A program made the position numbers and the translations under genes. A stretch of 64,000 nucleotides of DNA from Bordetella genomosp. 4. Lineage in GTDB: Bacteria > Pseudomonadota > Gammaproteobacteria > Burkholderiales > Burkholderiaceae_B. The stretch lies in assembly GCF_002261185.1 (NCBI RefSeq), contig NZ_NEVQ01000022.1:124001-188000 (forward strand). The letters run 5' to 3'. Of the stretch, positions 18,201 to 26,016 are shown one piece after another. Under the pieces are notes generated by a model, which did no database searches, was not told where the DNA came from, and saw only the letters and a list, made by a program, of their open reading frames with translations. How positions within the stretch are numbered: the stretch's first letter is position 1; each line of letters starts with the position of its first letter.

Positions 18201-19295
18201 CGGATCGCCGTTCGCAAGGACCGCATAAGGATCAAGTTCGATTGCAGCTTCTTGTATAGGCCTGGCGCCGATTGCTGCCATCCAACCCAATAGCCCCCGG
18301 AGTTCATCTCGCACTGTGCCATTTGGGGCGATAATAGGCAGACATTTTTGAAGCGTCAGAGGATCAACTGGATTTGCTATCCGCTTGACCAGATAGCTGG
18401 CCGCACAGTACTCGGCAATAATTTTATGGACTGGACGATGCTGATCCGAGTTATCACCGGGCTTAAAAAGTCGACTTGCTAGGATGTCGTTAACCGCCGT
18501 ATTGCCGTTAATTAATGACGCCAATAAGGGGTATGTCCTGCCTTCCATAGCCTCACTTGTGCTAACGCCTTCGACACCAGACAATAAGAGCTTGGCGAAA
18601 ACTTCCGACGAGAGGTCGATCTTTTGGGTGATCGAAAGTATCGGATTGACCCTAGCAATATTGTTATTTACCTCTTTGGCCAGACGCTCGACCGCTTGTG
18701 AAAAGATCGATCGTTTATCAGTAAAGTGCCTTCCGCTTTCGATGTAAGCATCAGCAAACAGTTTGAGAAACTGGGGGTTTGGAAGCAGCATTTCCAAGCT
18801 AAATCGAGCAACTTCCGCCTGAAACGATGCGAAGTCCTCTCCCTTTGCATGATGCTCAAAGATTGCTCGCTGCTCCTCTTCGTCGAACTCGCATAGCCTA
18901 ACTATCAGAGGAGGTTGTCCAAGAAAGTTTTCAAATGCGTTGGTGGCGGAGTTATCCCACTCGCTAGACCGGCTCGATAAGTAGACATGAGTTGGAGTGG
19001 CAGACTCAGCTTTTCCTAGAAGTTGGTAAATGCCAGAGTTATCCACTTTAGCTAGTTCATCGAATGCGTCAATCACCAGCGGAATATTCTTTGCCCCGAT
19101 TTCTCCATATCTGAATTTGCTCGCCGTAAAGACTACGGCACCCAACTGCTGTGCCAAACTACCCATAAGCTCAGTTTTCCCGGCGCCGGGCTCGGCCAAA
19201 ACAACAACATAAGGCGAAGCGGAGATTAGCTCGTGTTCGGTATATGTTTTACCGTTACTCAAGAGTTTGCGCGGAAGGTAAAGAGTTGAACTCAT
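15270..19295 (-). CDS. large STAND/NACHT-like P-loop NTPase with C-terminal PD-(D/E)XK nuclease-like domain; candidate defence protein
   Basis: 1341 residues. Walker A is AEPGAGKT (34-41), Walker B LVIDAFDE (73-80), then a sensor-like SSRSSEWD (about 106-113). HRPVHKIIAEYCAASYL (about 290) matches the helical element after many NACHT domains. Residues ~330-1150 look like a long all-helical, HEAT-like sensor region. It contains a Cys cluster (CNCGERPYECDC, ~560) and a very basic stretch (FRRTRKIKRQRRKEN, ~755). The last ~100 residues have D1240, E1257-V-K1259 and a following Q1273, the PD-(D/E)XK pattern. Codon use is AT-richer than its neighbours, suggesting transfer. No Shine-Dalgarno is visible before ATG 19295. 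It stands alone, so it would act as a single-gene system; function is inferred. Confidence 0.8.
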   Translation of the reverse strand: MSSTLYLPRKLLSNGKTYTEHELISASPYVVVLAEPGAGKTELMGSLAQQLGAVVFTASKFRYGEIGAKNIPLVIDAFDELAKVDNSGIYQLLGKAESATPTHVYLSSRSSEWDNSATNAFENFLGQPPLIVRLCEFDEEEQRAIFEHHAKGEDFASFQAEVARFSLEMLLPNPQFLKLFADAYIESGRHFTDKRSIFSQAVERLAKEVNNNIARVNPILSITQKIDLSSEVFAKLLLSGVEGVSTSEAMEGRTYPLLASLINGNTAVNDILASRLFKPGDNSDQHRPVHKIIAEYCAASYLVKRIANPVDPLTLQKCLPIIAPNGTVRDELRGLLGWMAAIGARPIQEAAIELDPYAVLANGDPSQLEPSSKLLLVKQLKVIETKDPYFRRGDFWRRFSVAGFFTTDVVEEIKPLLGIGSDGHLRDLILELLAGSSALGLLRDSLRQLALASGENENTRFLASECLLGIVDYDHRSDLAVLISQASHTSLNVATKIIEALGPQTFELAYLADFFRACSTLYPGHREHDERIIGSRHFVKRLITTLDVAIIERLLDELTDNLACNCGERPYECDCLTGISKVVGSMLDRYFDLAKPPFDPIRVWQWVGNLNFHAGKVADQSKAVQVLQESDNLRQGIIAHVFGKLTDREQIHNTKIYKFDWLSHSGLSFHSNDYRFVVDLAFKTGNSDLWASFIAAHRFYQNQEEHGVNSLRRHMREQALEKPSFMREWVKTNRAMVQQHNENRQLLRFRRTRKIKRQRRKENDIRERNITYVKENRELIESGRHWSCLVRFAELVLNEPDKIVCEFGDEALVKNALRNCLDFIASHVPDLTKLAELQCASKYLHSVQILHAACLEILRTKGDLDDVDLRLLRALRTGINMGYSAVSEEDKDALKTEIDRLIFTDAGSAESFLRQYVEPQLAQDRCTCSDVWLLRDDEAFRHLRAALSIEWLRHFRGLALEPLDTLFEIAAQHGNRTDLIEIIVASRGRFEFDELSLENNEYIEQKRAFWSLRAFYFLNDDPEIYLSWLKSNRDTIHLLYERSGRMSHQDHSYWPKLTSVKVEAILDAFIEKWPQVELPSHWGTGSPTEESAYRFLTEVIWSLSLDDPDDAIPVLDRLLADLRFVSLHKDLKSIQAGQVRKKALKDFKPPTPPEIVNRLDADAVVTVEGLRQLVIEELEYFQEVIDGGEFNSVDRFYEKNERLGEKRCTEIIAERLSLRLEPQGISVTLEHQLKDTNRSDFTVTKMIGGRRQLLVTEVKGQWHKDLYTAASAQLHERYSIHPDAARQGIFVVIWFGENEKVANRKCHGIRSAQELKSSIETTLPTELKGLIDVFILDVSDP

Positions 19296-20437
19296 AGGAA
19301 AAATATGCGGTACCGAAGCGTCACAAATATTTCAGGCAATCATTTGTAGCTGGGCACCCTCACCAAGCTCTCTTTATGGACGATAGCACGTCGTTCTCGC
19401 TCAGCGGCTGCCTCGAAGCCATAATCCCAAACGTAGTCACGCCATAAGAGTGGAGGGATAGATGGGTTTTACCAAGACCACTTCTGGCCGAGAGCAGCAG
19501 TTGCGAGCACAACACTATCGGATCTGAGGGTGCCTGTCAGATTAAGTCTGAGTTAGTTCAGCCAATGACGGCAGAAAATGCTCAAGATTTCGTTTCCCCG
19601 GCTGGATTTTTCGTGTACCTATTGGCATCCTTGGCACCCTTCGTGGCGCGCTTGACGGTCTCACGACTGACATTGAATAGGTGAGCCGGGTCACGATTCG
19701 ACATTAGTTTTTTTTGCACGAGTTGAGCGTGACTTCCGGGAACCATTCTCAACTTTCGTGACTCGCTGGTTTGTGCCGTTACTCAAGTTCGCCCAACTTG
19801 GCCGCCGCCTCGGCCTTGTGCACCCGAGCCAGGTGATGCCGGTAATGTTGCCGGAGATGACGAACAGCACCGGATCAGCCATCAAAATCCTTGTCGCACG
19901 GCTTAATTCTGGCCTGGAAATAGCCCAGTTTGCCTACCTCCCAAGCGGAAGCGGCAAAGATGTTCTCTGTAGTGGAGCGACAGATACGCAGCGCCGCCAA
20001 GCTCCTACGTGAAGCTAAACCCGAAAGCCCTTCAAGCCGTAGAGGCACTGACTTTGAAACGCTGCCCCCTCAACGGCCTCGGCCGCGCCATTGAAAGGCA
20101 AGAGGACAGCAGCACCGCGCGAGCCCGTGCCACTGGTTTCCGAGCACGGCCGCGACGCCGCCTTGTGGGTGCGTAAGTCGAAAGTTTCAAAAAAAGAAAA
20201 TTTCTTTCGGAGACCCGTTGGGCAGCGTGCCGAGGGGTAGGCAGGAGAAGTTACCCTGCACTAGGCCGGACAGCCATGGCAGCAGCAGACGCCACACAGA
20301 GCCTCACTGGCACCAATCTGGCGACAACGCGGCGACAAACAATCCTAAGGCGTGACGAGTCGTTTACCCCTTGGCGAGGCTGTCTGAAAAGACGTGCCGA
20401 GTGGGATATTGTCTTTACGAATCACTTGCTTAATGCA
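19296..20437. other. gene-poor accessory DNA with decayed ORF fragments
   Basis: About 1.1 kb between the NTPase and the tRNA-Lys terminator with no intact gene. Short pieces look like remnants. On the minus strand, 19578-19704 gives a ~40-residue frame with a helix-turn-helix-like stretch (LFNVSRETVKRA). Around 19795-19885 a truncated frame reads HYRHHLARVHKAEAAAKLGE and then stops. On the plus strand about 20035-20178 encodes RCPLNGLGRAIERQED and an arginine-rich tail. I cannot assign a parent gene; the mix suggests decayed mobile-element cargo beside the tRNA gene. Confidence 0.5.
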
Positions 20438-20465
20438 AAAAACCTACCCGAGAGGGTAGGTTTTT
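20438..20465 (-). terminator. rho-independent terminator downstream of tRNA-Lys
   Basis: Perfect 12-bp stem AAAAACCTACCC-GAGA-GGGTAGGTTTTT, about 105 bp past the tRNA 3' end in its direction of transcription. The A/T runs on both sides would let it work in both directions. Confidence 0.85.
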
Positions 20466-20569
20466 ACGAGACAATACGCGCACTTGCATCGAGCAGGTGG
20501 TGACAACAACCTTTTGGTATCTTTCCGTCCCGTCATGCGGGTTAACGCGCTGATCTCGTTAAAGAATTC

Positions 20570-20645
20570 TGGTGGGCTGTGAGTGGCTCGAACACTCGAC
20601 CTACGGATTAAGAGTCCGCTGCTCTACCAACTGAGCTAACAGCCC
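20570..20645 (-). tRNA. tRNA-Lys (anticodon CTT)
   Basis: 76-nt cloverleaf read on the minus strand. The acceptor stem is GGGCTGT/ACAGCCC, the D-arm begins TAGCTCAGTTGGTAGAGC, the anticodon loop is ACTCTTAAT with CTT, the T-arm contains GTTCGAGCC, and the discriminator A is followed by an encoded CCA. The 3' end faces the accessory region, the usual orientation for island integration, but I found no direct repeat of the tRNA end within the window. Confidence 0.95.
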
Positions 20646-20857
20646 TGATCTGTGGAACACGAAAAACGCGCGCCAGCAGTCAAGAGGCGAAATTATACAT
20701 GCTTCGCAATAACTGTTCAAACCAGCCGATAACGTACGCAAACTGACGCCTAACTTACAAAAAGAGGCTCGCTTCTGCGTCATATATCCGGGATTACGCT
20801 GAACCCCCCTGACTGCTATTGACAAGGCAATACACCCTGTCCGATGATTCATTCCCA

Positions 20858-20877
20858 CTTGTACGACGACGTACAAG
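20858..20877. promoter_or_regulatory. inverted-repeat operator before udh, FadR/GntR type
   Basis: CTTGTACG-ACGA-CGTACAAG is a perfect 8-bp inverted repeat with a 4-nt spacer, 75 bp upstream of the udh start. Each strand contains a TNGTNNNACNA match (TTGTACGACGA and TCGTCGTACAA), the consensus of FadR-subfamily GntR regulators. A TTGACA -35-like hexamer lies at 20819-20824. The site resembles the operator at 57019-57031. Nothing else is recognised in the 20646-20951 intergenic region. Confidence 0.55.
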
Positions 20878-20951
20878 ACATCAGTCTCATGCCCTGCGAC
20901 CATTACCCTCGTCCGCAGCGATACCAGGACTGCGCGACCGGAGACAACACC

Positions 20952-21791
20952 ATGAGCAGTACCCCTGCCCAATCCCGTTTGTTCAACCGCTTGCTATTGA
21001 CCGGCGCAGCTGGCGGTGTGGGCCGTGCTATCCGCCCGCTGCTGGCGGCGCAAGCCAAACACGTGCGCTTGTCCGACCTGCCCGCGGCGCTGACCGCTCA
21101 GGTAACGAACCTGGCTCCCCACGAAGAAGCCGTCCCTTGCGATATCTCGGACCGCGCAGCGTTTGACGCGCTGGCAGCCGACTGCGACGCCATCGTGCAT
21201 CTGGGCGGCGTATCCGTCGAGCGTCCGTTCGAGGAAATCCTCGAGGCCAACATCAAAGGCGTATTCAATCTGTATGAGGCGGCGCGCCATCATGGCATCA
21301 AGCGCATCGTGTTCGCCAGTTCGAATCACGTCACCGGCTTTTACCGCCAAAACGAGACCATAGACGCGCATGCCCTGCGCCGACCCGATGGCTATTACGG
21401 CGTCTCCAAATCGTTTGGCGAAGACATGGCGCAGCTGTATTTCGACCGCTATGGAATCGAAACGGCCAGCATACGCATCGGCTCGCTGTTTCCCGAGCCG
21501 GCAGACCGGCGCATGATGGCGACATGGATCAGCTTGAACGATTTCGACGCGCTGCTGCACCGTTGTCTATATACGCCCGACATCGGTCACACCGTCGTCT
21601 ACGGCATGTCGAACAATCGCACGGTGTGGTGGGACAATCGCTATGCGGCCAAGCTCGGCTACGCCCCACGCGATACGTCGGAGATCTATCGGGACAAGAT
21701 CGAGGCGCAACCTGCGCCGCCACCCGATGACCCGTCGATGGTTTTCCAAGGCGGCAAGTTCACCGTCGCCGGGCCGTTCGAGCCGCAATAA
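20952..21791 (+). CDS. udh: uronate dehydrogenase (NAD-dependent, SDR/epimerase fold)
   Basis: 279 residues from ATG 20952 (GGAG 8 nt upstream; the longer frame covers the operator and promoter region). The Rossmann motif is TGAAGGVG near the N-terminus, and the catalytic YxxxK lies in YYGVSKSFGEDMAQLYF. The tail part RIGSLFPEPADRRMMATWIS and TVWWDNRYAAKLGY matches known uronate dehydrogenases, which oxidise D-glucuronate or D-galacturonate to the aldarolactone. No lactonase is adjacent; an SMP-30-type lactonase and a TRAP importer that could complete the path lie at 57-61 kb behind a similar operator. Confidence 0.82.
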   Translation: MSSTPAQSRLFNRLLLTGAAGGVGRAIRPLLAAQAKHVRLSDLPAALTAQVTNLAPHEEAVPCDISDRAAFDALAADCDAIVHLGGVSVERPFEEILEANIKGVFNLYEAARHHGIKRIVFASSNHVTGFYRQNETIDAHALRRPDGYYGVSKSFGEDMAQLYFDRYGIETASIRIGSLFPEPADRRMMATWISLNDFDALLHRCLYTPDIGHTVVYGMSNNRTVWWDNRYAAKLGYAPRDTSEIYRDKIEAQPAPPPDDPSMVFQGGKFTVAGPFEPQ

Positions 21792-21839
21792 ATCTGCTCG
21801 GCAGTGCCCAGTGCTCGGCGCGTCGGCACCGAGCGCCAG

Positions 21840-24191
21840 CTATTTGGATTTCGCCTTGCCCTGGGACGAGGAGGCCTTGGCCGGCTGGCGCAATTGCTGC
21901 ATCATTTCGCTGCATGGTTTTTCTTCCTCGCCGGAGCTGGGCGCCACCAGCGCCAGCAAGCTCGCCACAGGCGTCAACAGCACACCCAACGCGACCGCGC
22001 CCGCACCGCGCGCGGCCAGCGGCAGCACCTGCACCCCCGCGTCGGGATTGGCAAAGGTACCTTTCACATACAGCGGTGAACGCAGCGAAAACAAGCGAAT
22101 GCCTTTGCTTTCGGGCGAAATGTCCAGATCGAGCGTCTCTTCCTTGAAATTGACATTGCCCGCTATCTGCACAATAGCGTTTTCCGTGTCGAAGACGAAC
22201 ACGCGTGGCGTCATGACGCCCTGCTTCATATTCAGATCAGCCGCACCGCAATTGATCTTCACCTCTTCGTCACCGAACAATTTGCTGATCACGTAGTTGC
22301 CGACGTTCAGGCCGGCAATCTCCATGAGCCCTTTGCTGATGACACCGTCATTGACCAATAGGCGGGCATCGCCGCTTGAGGTACCGAGCAAAGCCGCAAC
22401 GGAATTACCCGCGCCTTTCAATGCCACATCTCCATTCAACTGGCCCAAGGCCTGCTGCATGGATTCAACGTTGGGAAATAGCTGCTTCAATCGCAAGCCT
22501 CGCACTGCGACCTTTGCGTCGCCGGTCATGGGCGTTTTGGCGCCATCGAGCTTCAAGTCAGAGTTGATCGTGCCACCGGCAAAGCCAAAGCGTAATGGGT
22601 CCAGCGTGAGCAGGCCATTATCCAATACCAGATGCACGTCGAGTTTGCTGATCGGCCTTTTTTCGTCATAGACGATACGACCGGCAGTTAACGTCACATC
22701 TGCGTCCATGTCACGCCATCGATCGGTACGGAATTGCTGCGTGGGCAGAACTTTTTCGCCCGAGGATTTGGCCTTGTCATCGCCTTTGGCGGCGGTCTTC
22801 TTCCCGGCGTTAGGCTCAACGCCGATCAGCGGCCCGAGGTCTTGCATCCGCAGTTGATTCGAGTTCAATTCGCCGGTGAGTTTGGGACGCGGAACGCCAA
22901 GTTTGAACGTCAAATCTCCGTGCAAGTCGCTCGCCCCGACTTTGCCGTTGAAATCGCGATAGTGAAACGTGGCGCCGTCAGGCTGTTTGAGTCGCGCGCT
23001 CAAGCGGCCATCGGTGGCGTACCGCGGCGTATCCGGCAAGGTCACGCCAATCAGTGGGTACAGGTCCGACATCGTGGCCCCAGACAAGGCCAGGCGCAAA
23101 TCCAGCGCCCCGAGATTCGCAGGATCGGTCAACGTACCGGCTACTGCCACATGCGTATCGCCAATGGTGACGTCGGCCTGCAAAGGAAAAGGCCGATTGG
23201 GATCTTTGACAGCCAACATGCCGCCGATCTTGCCGTCGCCTTTCAGGGGCAGTTGTTTGTAGCGACCTTTTACTTTCCAGCCGAAGACATAATCGTCGGG
23301 AACGGCGGCGGCGGTCTGACTGGCCGCTTGCGTGGCGTTAGCGCCGTCATCGCCGCTAGCTGGCGGCTTGGTAGCCAATTCGGCTTTCGTCGCTGCCGAC
23401 GGCACACTGGTGGGTTTGGCCTCTGAACTCTGGCCGGCGGACTGCTGGGCGGCAGGAACTACGGTGGAAGGAGTCGGCTCTGCCGGTTTCACCGCTGCCG
23501 ATTTTTCGCCTGCCTTTGTTTTCTCAGCTTTGGCCGAGGATTTGTCGTCTTTTTTGGCGTCGTTGCCAGCACCCTCTTTTTTCTCGCTGGAGCTGGGTTT
23601 ACCCGCGATAGCTTCGTAGGGGATGGGCTTGCCCAGCGGATCGATCTGCGCGTGGAGGTCCGCGTGCAAGGTCTCGTCACGGAAGGCGATCTGCCCCTGG
23701 TCAAAGCCAATTTCGTCTATATCGATTTTCCACTTCGAGGGCTGTCCGTCGCCTTCGGGAAACGTAAATACCCAATTGGTGCGGCCGTCCCGCAAACGTT
23801 CCAGATTCGCCCGGGCGCCCATCAATTGGATTTCACGAATGACGACATGCTGAGTCAGCAACGGCAGCGGTGACAGCGTGAATTCTGCACGTTTGAGCGA
23901 TGCCATGTCCGGATACTGGCCCCAAGGCGGGTTGCCCACGGTGACGTCGTTCAGCGCCACATGAGGCCACGGTACCCAGCCCTGCCAGCCTGGCATATCG
24001 TCGGGACGCCGCCATTGCACCGTCACATCCCCATTGACGGCGAACGGACGTCCGATCGCCTCGGAAACCTTGGTATTAATGGTGGGCTTCAGGTAGTTCC
24101 AATTAAAAAGTGCGATGGCAACTACCAGGGCCGCCACCACGAGAATGATGACGCTACCCAGCCCGATAAGTACTTTCTTCGTACGCGTCAT
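21840..24191 (-). CDS. AsmA-family protein
   Basis: 783 residues from ATG 24191 (AAAGGA upstream). One N-terminal membrane helix (VLIGLGSVIILVVAALVVAI) anchors a long periplasmic repeating-beta protein. The N-terminal domain has the AsmA pattern (FAVNGDVTVQWRRPDDMPGW, LNDVTVGNPPW) and the C-terminal AsmA_2 region LDISPESKGIRLFSLRSPLYV. A low-complexity Lys/Ala/Pro/Thr linker spans about 200-300. AsmA-like proteins are thought to help move phospholipids between the membranes. It is convergent with udh and transcribed alone. Confidence 0.88.
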   Translation of the reverse strand: MTRTKKVLIGLGSVIILVVAALVVAIALFNWNYLKPTINTKVSEAIGRPFAVNGDVTVQWRRPDDMPGWQGWVPWPHVALNDVTVGNPPWGQYPDMASLKRAEFTLSPLPLLTQHVVIREIQLMGARANLERLRDGRTNWVFTFPEGDGQPSKWKIDIDEIGFDQGQIAFRDETLHADLHAQIDPLGKPIPYEAIAGKPSSSEKKEGAGNDAKKDDKSSAKAEKTKAGEKSAAVKPAEPTPSTVVPAAQQSAGQSSEAKPTSVPSAATKAELATKPPASGDDGANATQAASQTAAAVPDDYVFGWKVKGRYKQLPLKGDGKIGGMLAVKDPNRPFPLQADVTIGDTHVAVAGTLTDPANLGALDLRLALSGATMSDLYPLIGVTLPDTPRYATDGRLSARLKQPDGATFHYRDFNGKVGASDLHGDLTFKLGVPRPKLTGELNSNQLRMQDLGPLIGVEPNAGKKTAAKGDDKAKSSGEKVLPTQQFRTDRWRDMDADVTLTAGRIVYDEKRPISKLDVHLVLDNGLLTLDPLRFGFAGGTINSDLKLDGAKTPMTGDAKVAVRGLRLKQLFPNVESMQQALGQLNGDVALKGAGNSVAALLGTSSGDARLLVNDGVISKGLMEIAGLNVGNYVISKLFGDEEVKINCGAADLNMKQGVMTPRVFVFDTENAIVQIAGNVNFKEETLDLDISPESKGIRLFSLRSPLYVKGTFANPDAGVQVLPLAARGAGAVALGVLLTPVASLLALVAPSSGEEEKPCSEMMQQLRQPAKASSSQGKAKSK

Positions 24192-24384
24192 GGCTGCATT
24201 CCTTTGCCTGACCCGCCTCACGCAGCCTGGCTTTCCTACCCAGGGTATAGGCAGATCCGGGAATCATTGCCAGAGAATGTATACGGATTTTTCTAAATCT
24301 GCCTGAACGGCGCAACCGCTCATGCCGAAAACGTAAGGCCATTCCCTGTGCAATGACGATGGGATGATCGCGGTACAGCAAGTT

Positions 24385-24840
24385 TCAGGCCGCAGCAGGA
24401 TGAATGGGGGTGAAAGGCCCCTGCGGATCGTTTTCGGCGTCGGGGCGAGGGGCAATGGGAGGTAAGCCAAGCTTGGCTCGCAGCCGCTGGCAATCGGGAT
24501 TGACGGACCCATCGGGCTGCCAGACCTCGAACTCGCGGCACGGCGTGGGCCGCAAGGAATAAATATCGCAATGAATCCCGGGCTGGCCCAGTTCTCCGCG
24601 CAACGCGACACAGCGCCCTCCGCCCTTTTCCGTACCGGCCATGCAGACCCGCAGCGGGCTGATGGGACGTACCAGCGCCAAAGGCACGGTCCCGCCGTTT
24701 TCGCCGGCGACCTCGCCGCAATAGAACGACACCCGAAAATGCGCGCAACAGGCGCCACAGCTCAGGCAGGGATTGGCATCATCGCCACTCAAGGTGGCGG
24801 GAGCAATAAGCTCGACGGGATTCGGCTGTAGCCGGGTCAT
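24385..24840 (-). CDS. YkgJ-family cysteine-cluster protein
   Basis: 151 residues. The motif CLSCGACCAHF at about 24-34, with further cysteines in FYCGEV, GGRCVAL, HCDIY and TPCREFE, is the YkgJ (zinc/iron-chelating domain) signature. Function of the family is poorly known; members are cytoplasmic and probably bind an iron-sulfur cluster or zinc. The Pro-rich C-terminus is variable. It stands alone between the AsmA-like gene and the Bug receptor gene. Confidence 0.85.
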   Translation of the reverse strand: MTRLQPNPVELIAPATLSGDDANPCLSCGACCAHFRVSFYCGEVAGENGGTVPLALVRPISPLRVCMAGTEKGGGRCVALRGELGQPGIHCDIYSLRPTPCREFEVWQPDGSVNPDCQRLRAKLGLPPIAPRPDAENDPQGPFTPIHPAAA

Positions 24841-24934
24841 GATGGAGGGCGCCAGAAAAGGCCAAGGGACGGCCGGCAGTGTAGCCAGCGGCTTGGTCTA
24901 TTTCAAGAGGCAGCCTTCCACCGATACAGGCGCC

Positions 24935-25945
24935 TCAGTTGTCGACGGTAATCCCCTCTGCCCGGATCAAGTCACCCCATTTTTTGGTGTCGTCACGCAC
25001 CAGATCGGCGAACGCTTGCGGGGTGGTCGGCGACAGCTCGACTCCCGTCGTCTCGGCATAGGCTTTCAGCTCGGGGGTCTGCAGGACTTTGGCCAGGACG
25101 GCGTTCAGGGTAGTAACCGTATCGGCGGGAGTGCCCTTCGGCGCGAACACGCCGTACCAGTTATTGGCATAAACATCAGGAATGTTCAGCTCATCAAATG
25201 TCGGCACATCGGGCAGCACACTGGAACGCTTGGGCGCGGCAATTGCCAACGCTTTTGCTTTACCAGACTGAATATGCGGCATCAGCCCGGACACATCGCC
25301 AATGAAACCATCCACTTGCCCACCGATGGTATCGGTGATGGCGGGGGCGGCGCCCTTGTAGGGCACATGCAGGATCTTTCCCTTGGTGGAAAGCTTGAGT
25401 TGGACGACCGCCATGTGCGGCATACTGCCCACACCGGATGAAGCCATCGACAAACCGTCGTTCTTGACCTTTGCCACGAACGCCTTTGCGTCAGGATAGG
25501 GGCTCTTTGCGCCAACCACCAATACCTCCGGCACGGAAACCAGCAGCGACACGGGCGCGAAGTCCTTGATAGGGTCGTAAATCAGCTTTGGATACAGAGC
25601 GGGATTGATTGAGATCGCGCCAACAGAACTCAAGAACAAAGTCTGGCCGTCAGGACGGGCACGCGCCACGTACGAGGCAGCAATCGCACCGTTTCCGCCG
25701 GGCTTGTTCTCGACCAGGACGGGATGCTTCAGCTCTTTTTCCAGCTGCGCCGCAACGATGCGAGCCAGAGAATCTGCGGGGCCGCCGGCAGGAAAGGCGA
25801 CCACCAGACTCGTCGTGTTTTGCGCTTGCGCACTCACGGCCGCAGCGCCTAATACGGCAGCTGCTGAATATTTGAATAAACGGGATATGGACAAATTCGT
25901 CGCGCTCAAGCGCTTGACTACACGTCCGTAGAGTAGGTGGAACAT
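24935..25945 (-). CDS. Bug-family tripartite tricarboxylate transporter receptor
   Basis: 336 residues from ATG 25945 (CAGGAGACGATC upstream). The signal peptide ends around AAAVSAQAQ. The mature sequence has the Bug hallmarks VVAFPAGGPADSLARIVA, PVLVENKPGGNGAIAA and VPYKGAAPAITDTIGGQVD. Such receptors bind carboxylates and are very abundant in Bordetella relatives, mostly without adjacent TctAB membrane proteins, as here. It is the last gene of the 30160-24935 catabolic operon, so the ligand is probably the pathway substrate. Confidence 0.92.
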   Translation of the reverse strand: MFHLLYGRVVKRLSATNLSISRLFKYSAAAVLGAAAVSAQAQNTTSLVVAFPAGGPADSLARIVAAQLEKELKHPVLVENKPGGNGAIAASYVARARPDGQTLFLSSVGAISINPALYPKLIYDPIKDFAPVSLLVSVPEVLVVGAKSPYPDAKAFVAKVKNDGLSMASSGVGSMPHMAVVQLKLSTKGKILHVPYKGAAPAITDTIGGQVDGFIGDVSGLMPHIQSGKAKALAIAAPKRSSVLPDVPTFDELNIPDVYANNWYGVFAPKGTPADTVTTLNAVLAKVLQTPELKAYAETTGVELSPTTPQAFADLVRDDTKKWGDLIRAEGITVDN

Positions 25946-26016
25946 GATCGTCTCCTGTCTGATTATGGGGTGCAGCTCACTGCCATGCACGCTGCGAACT
26001 GCAAACAAAGTTGAAG

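Noticed and set aside
15270-19295. Assignment of the NTPase to a named Avs or bNACHT type
   Set aside because: The order of domains differs and no diagnostic motif beyond the P-loop and nuclease signatures could be matched by eye.
20570-20645. tRNA-Lys as a proven island attachment site
   Set aside because: I looked for a repeat of the tRNA 3' end on the far side of the accessory region (14.8-15.3 kb) and found none, and there is no integrase gene in the window.
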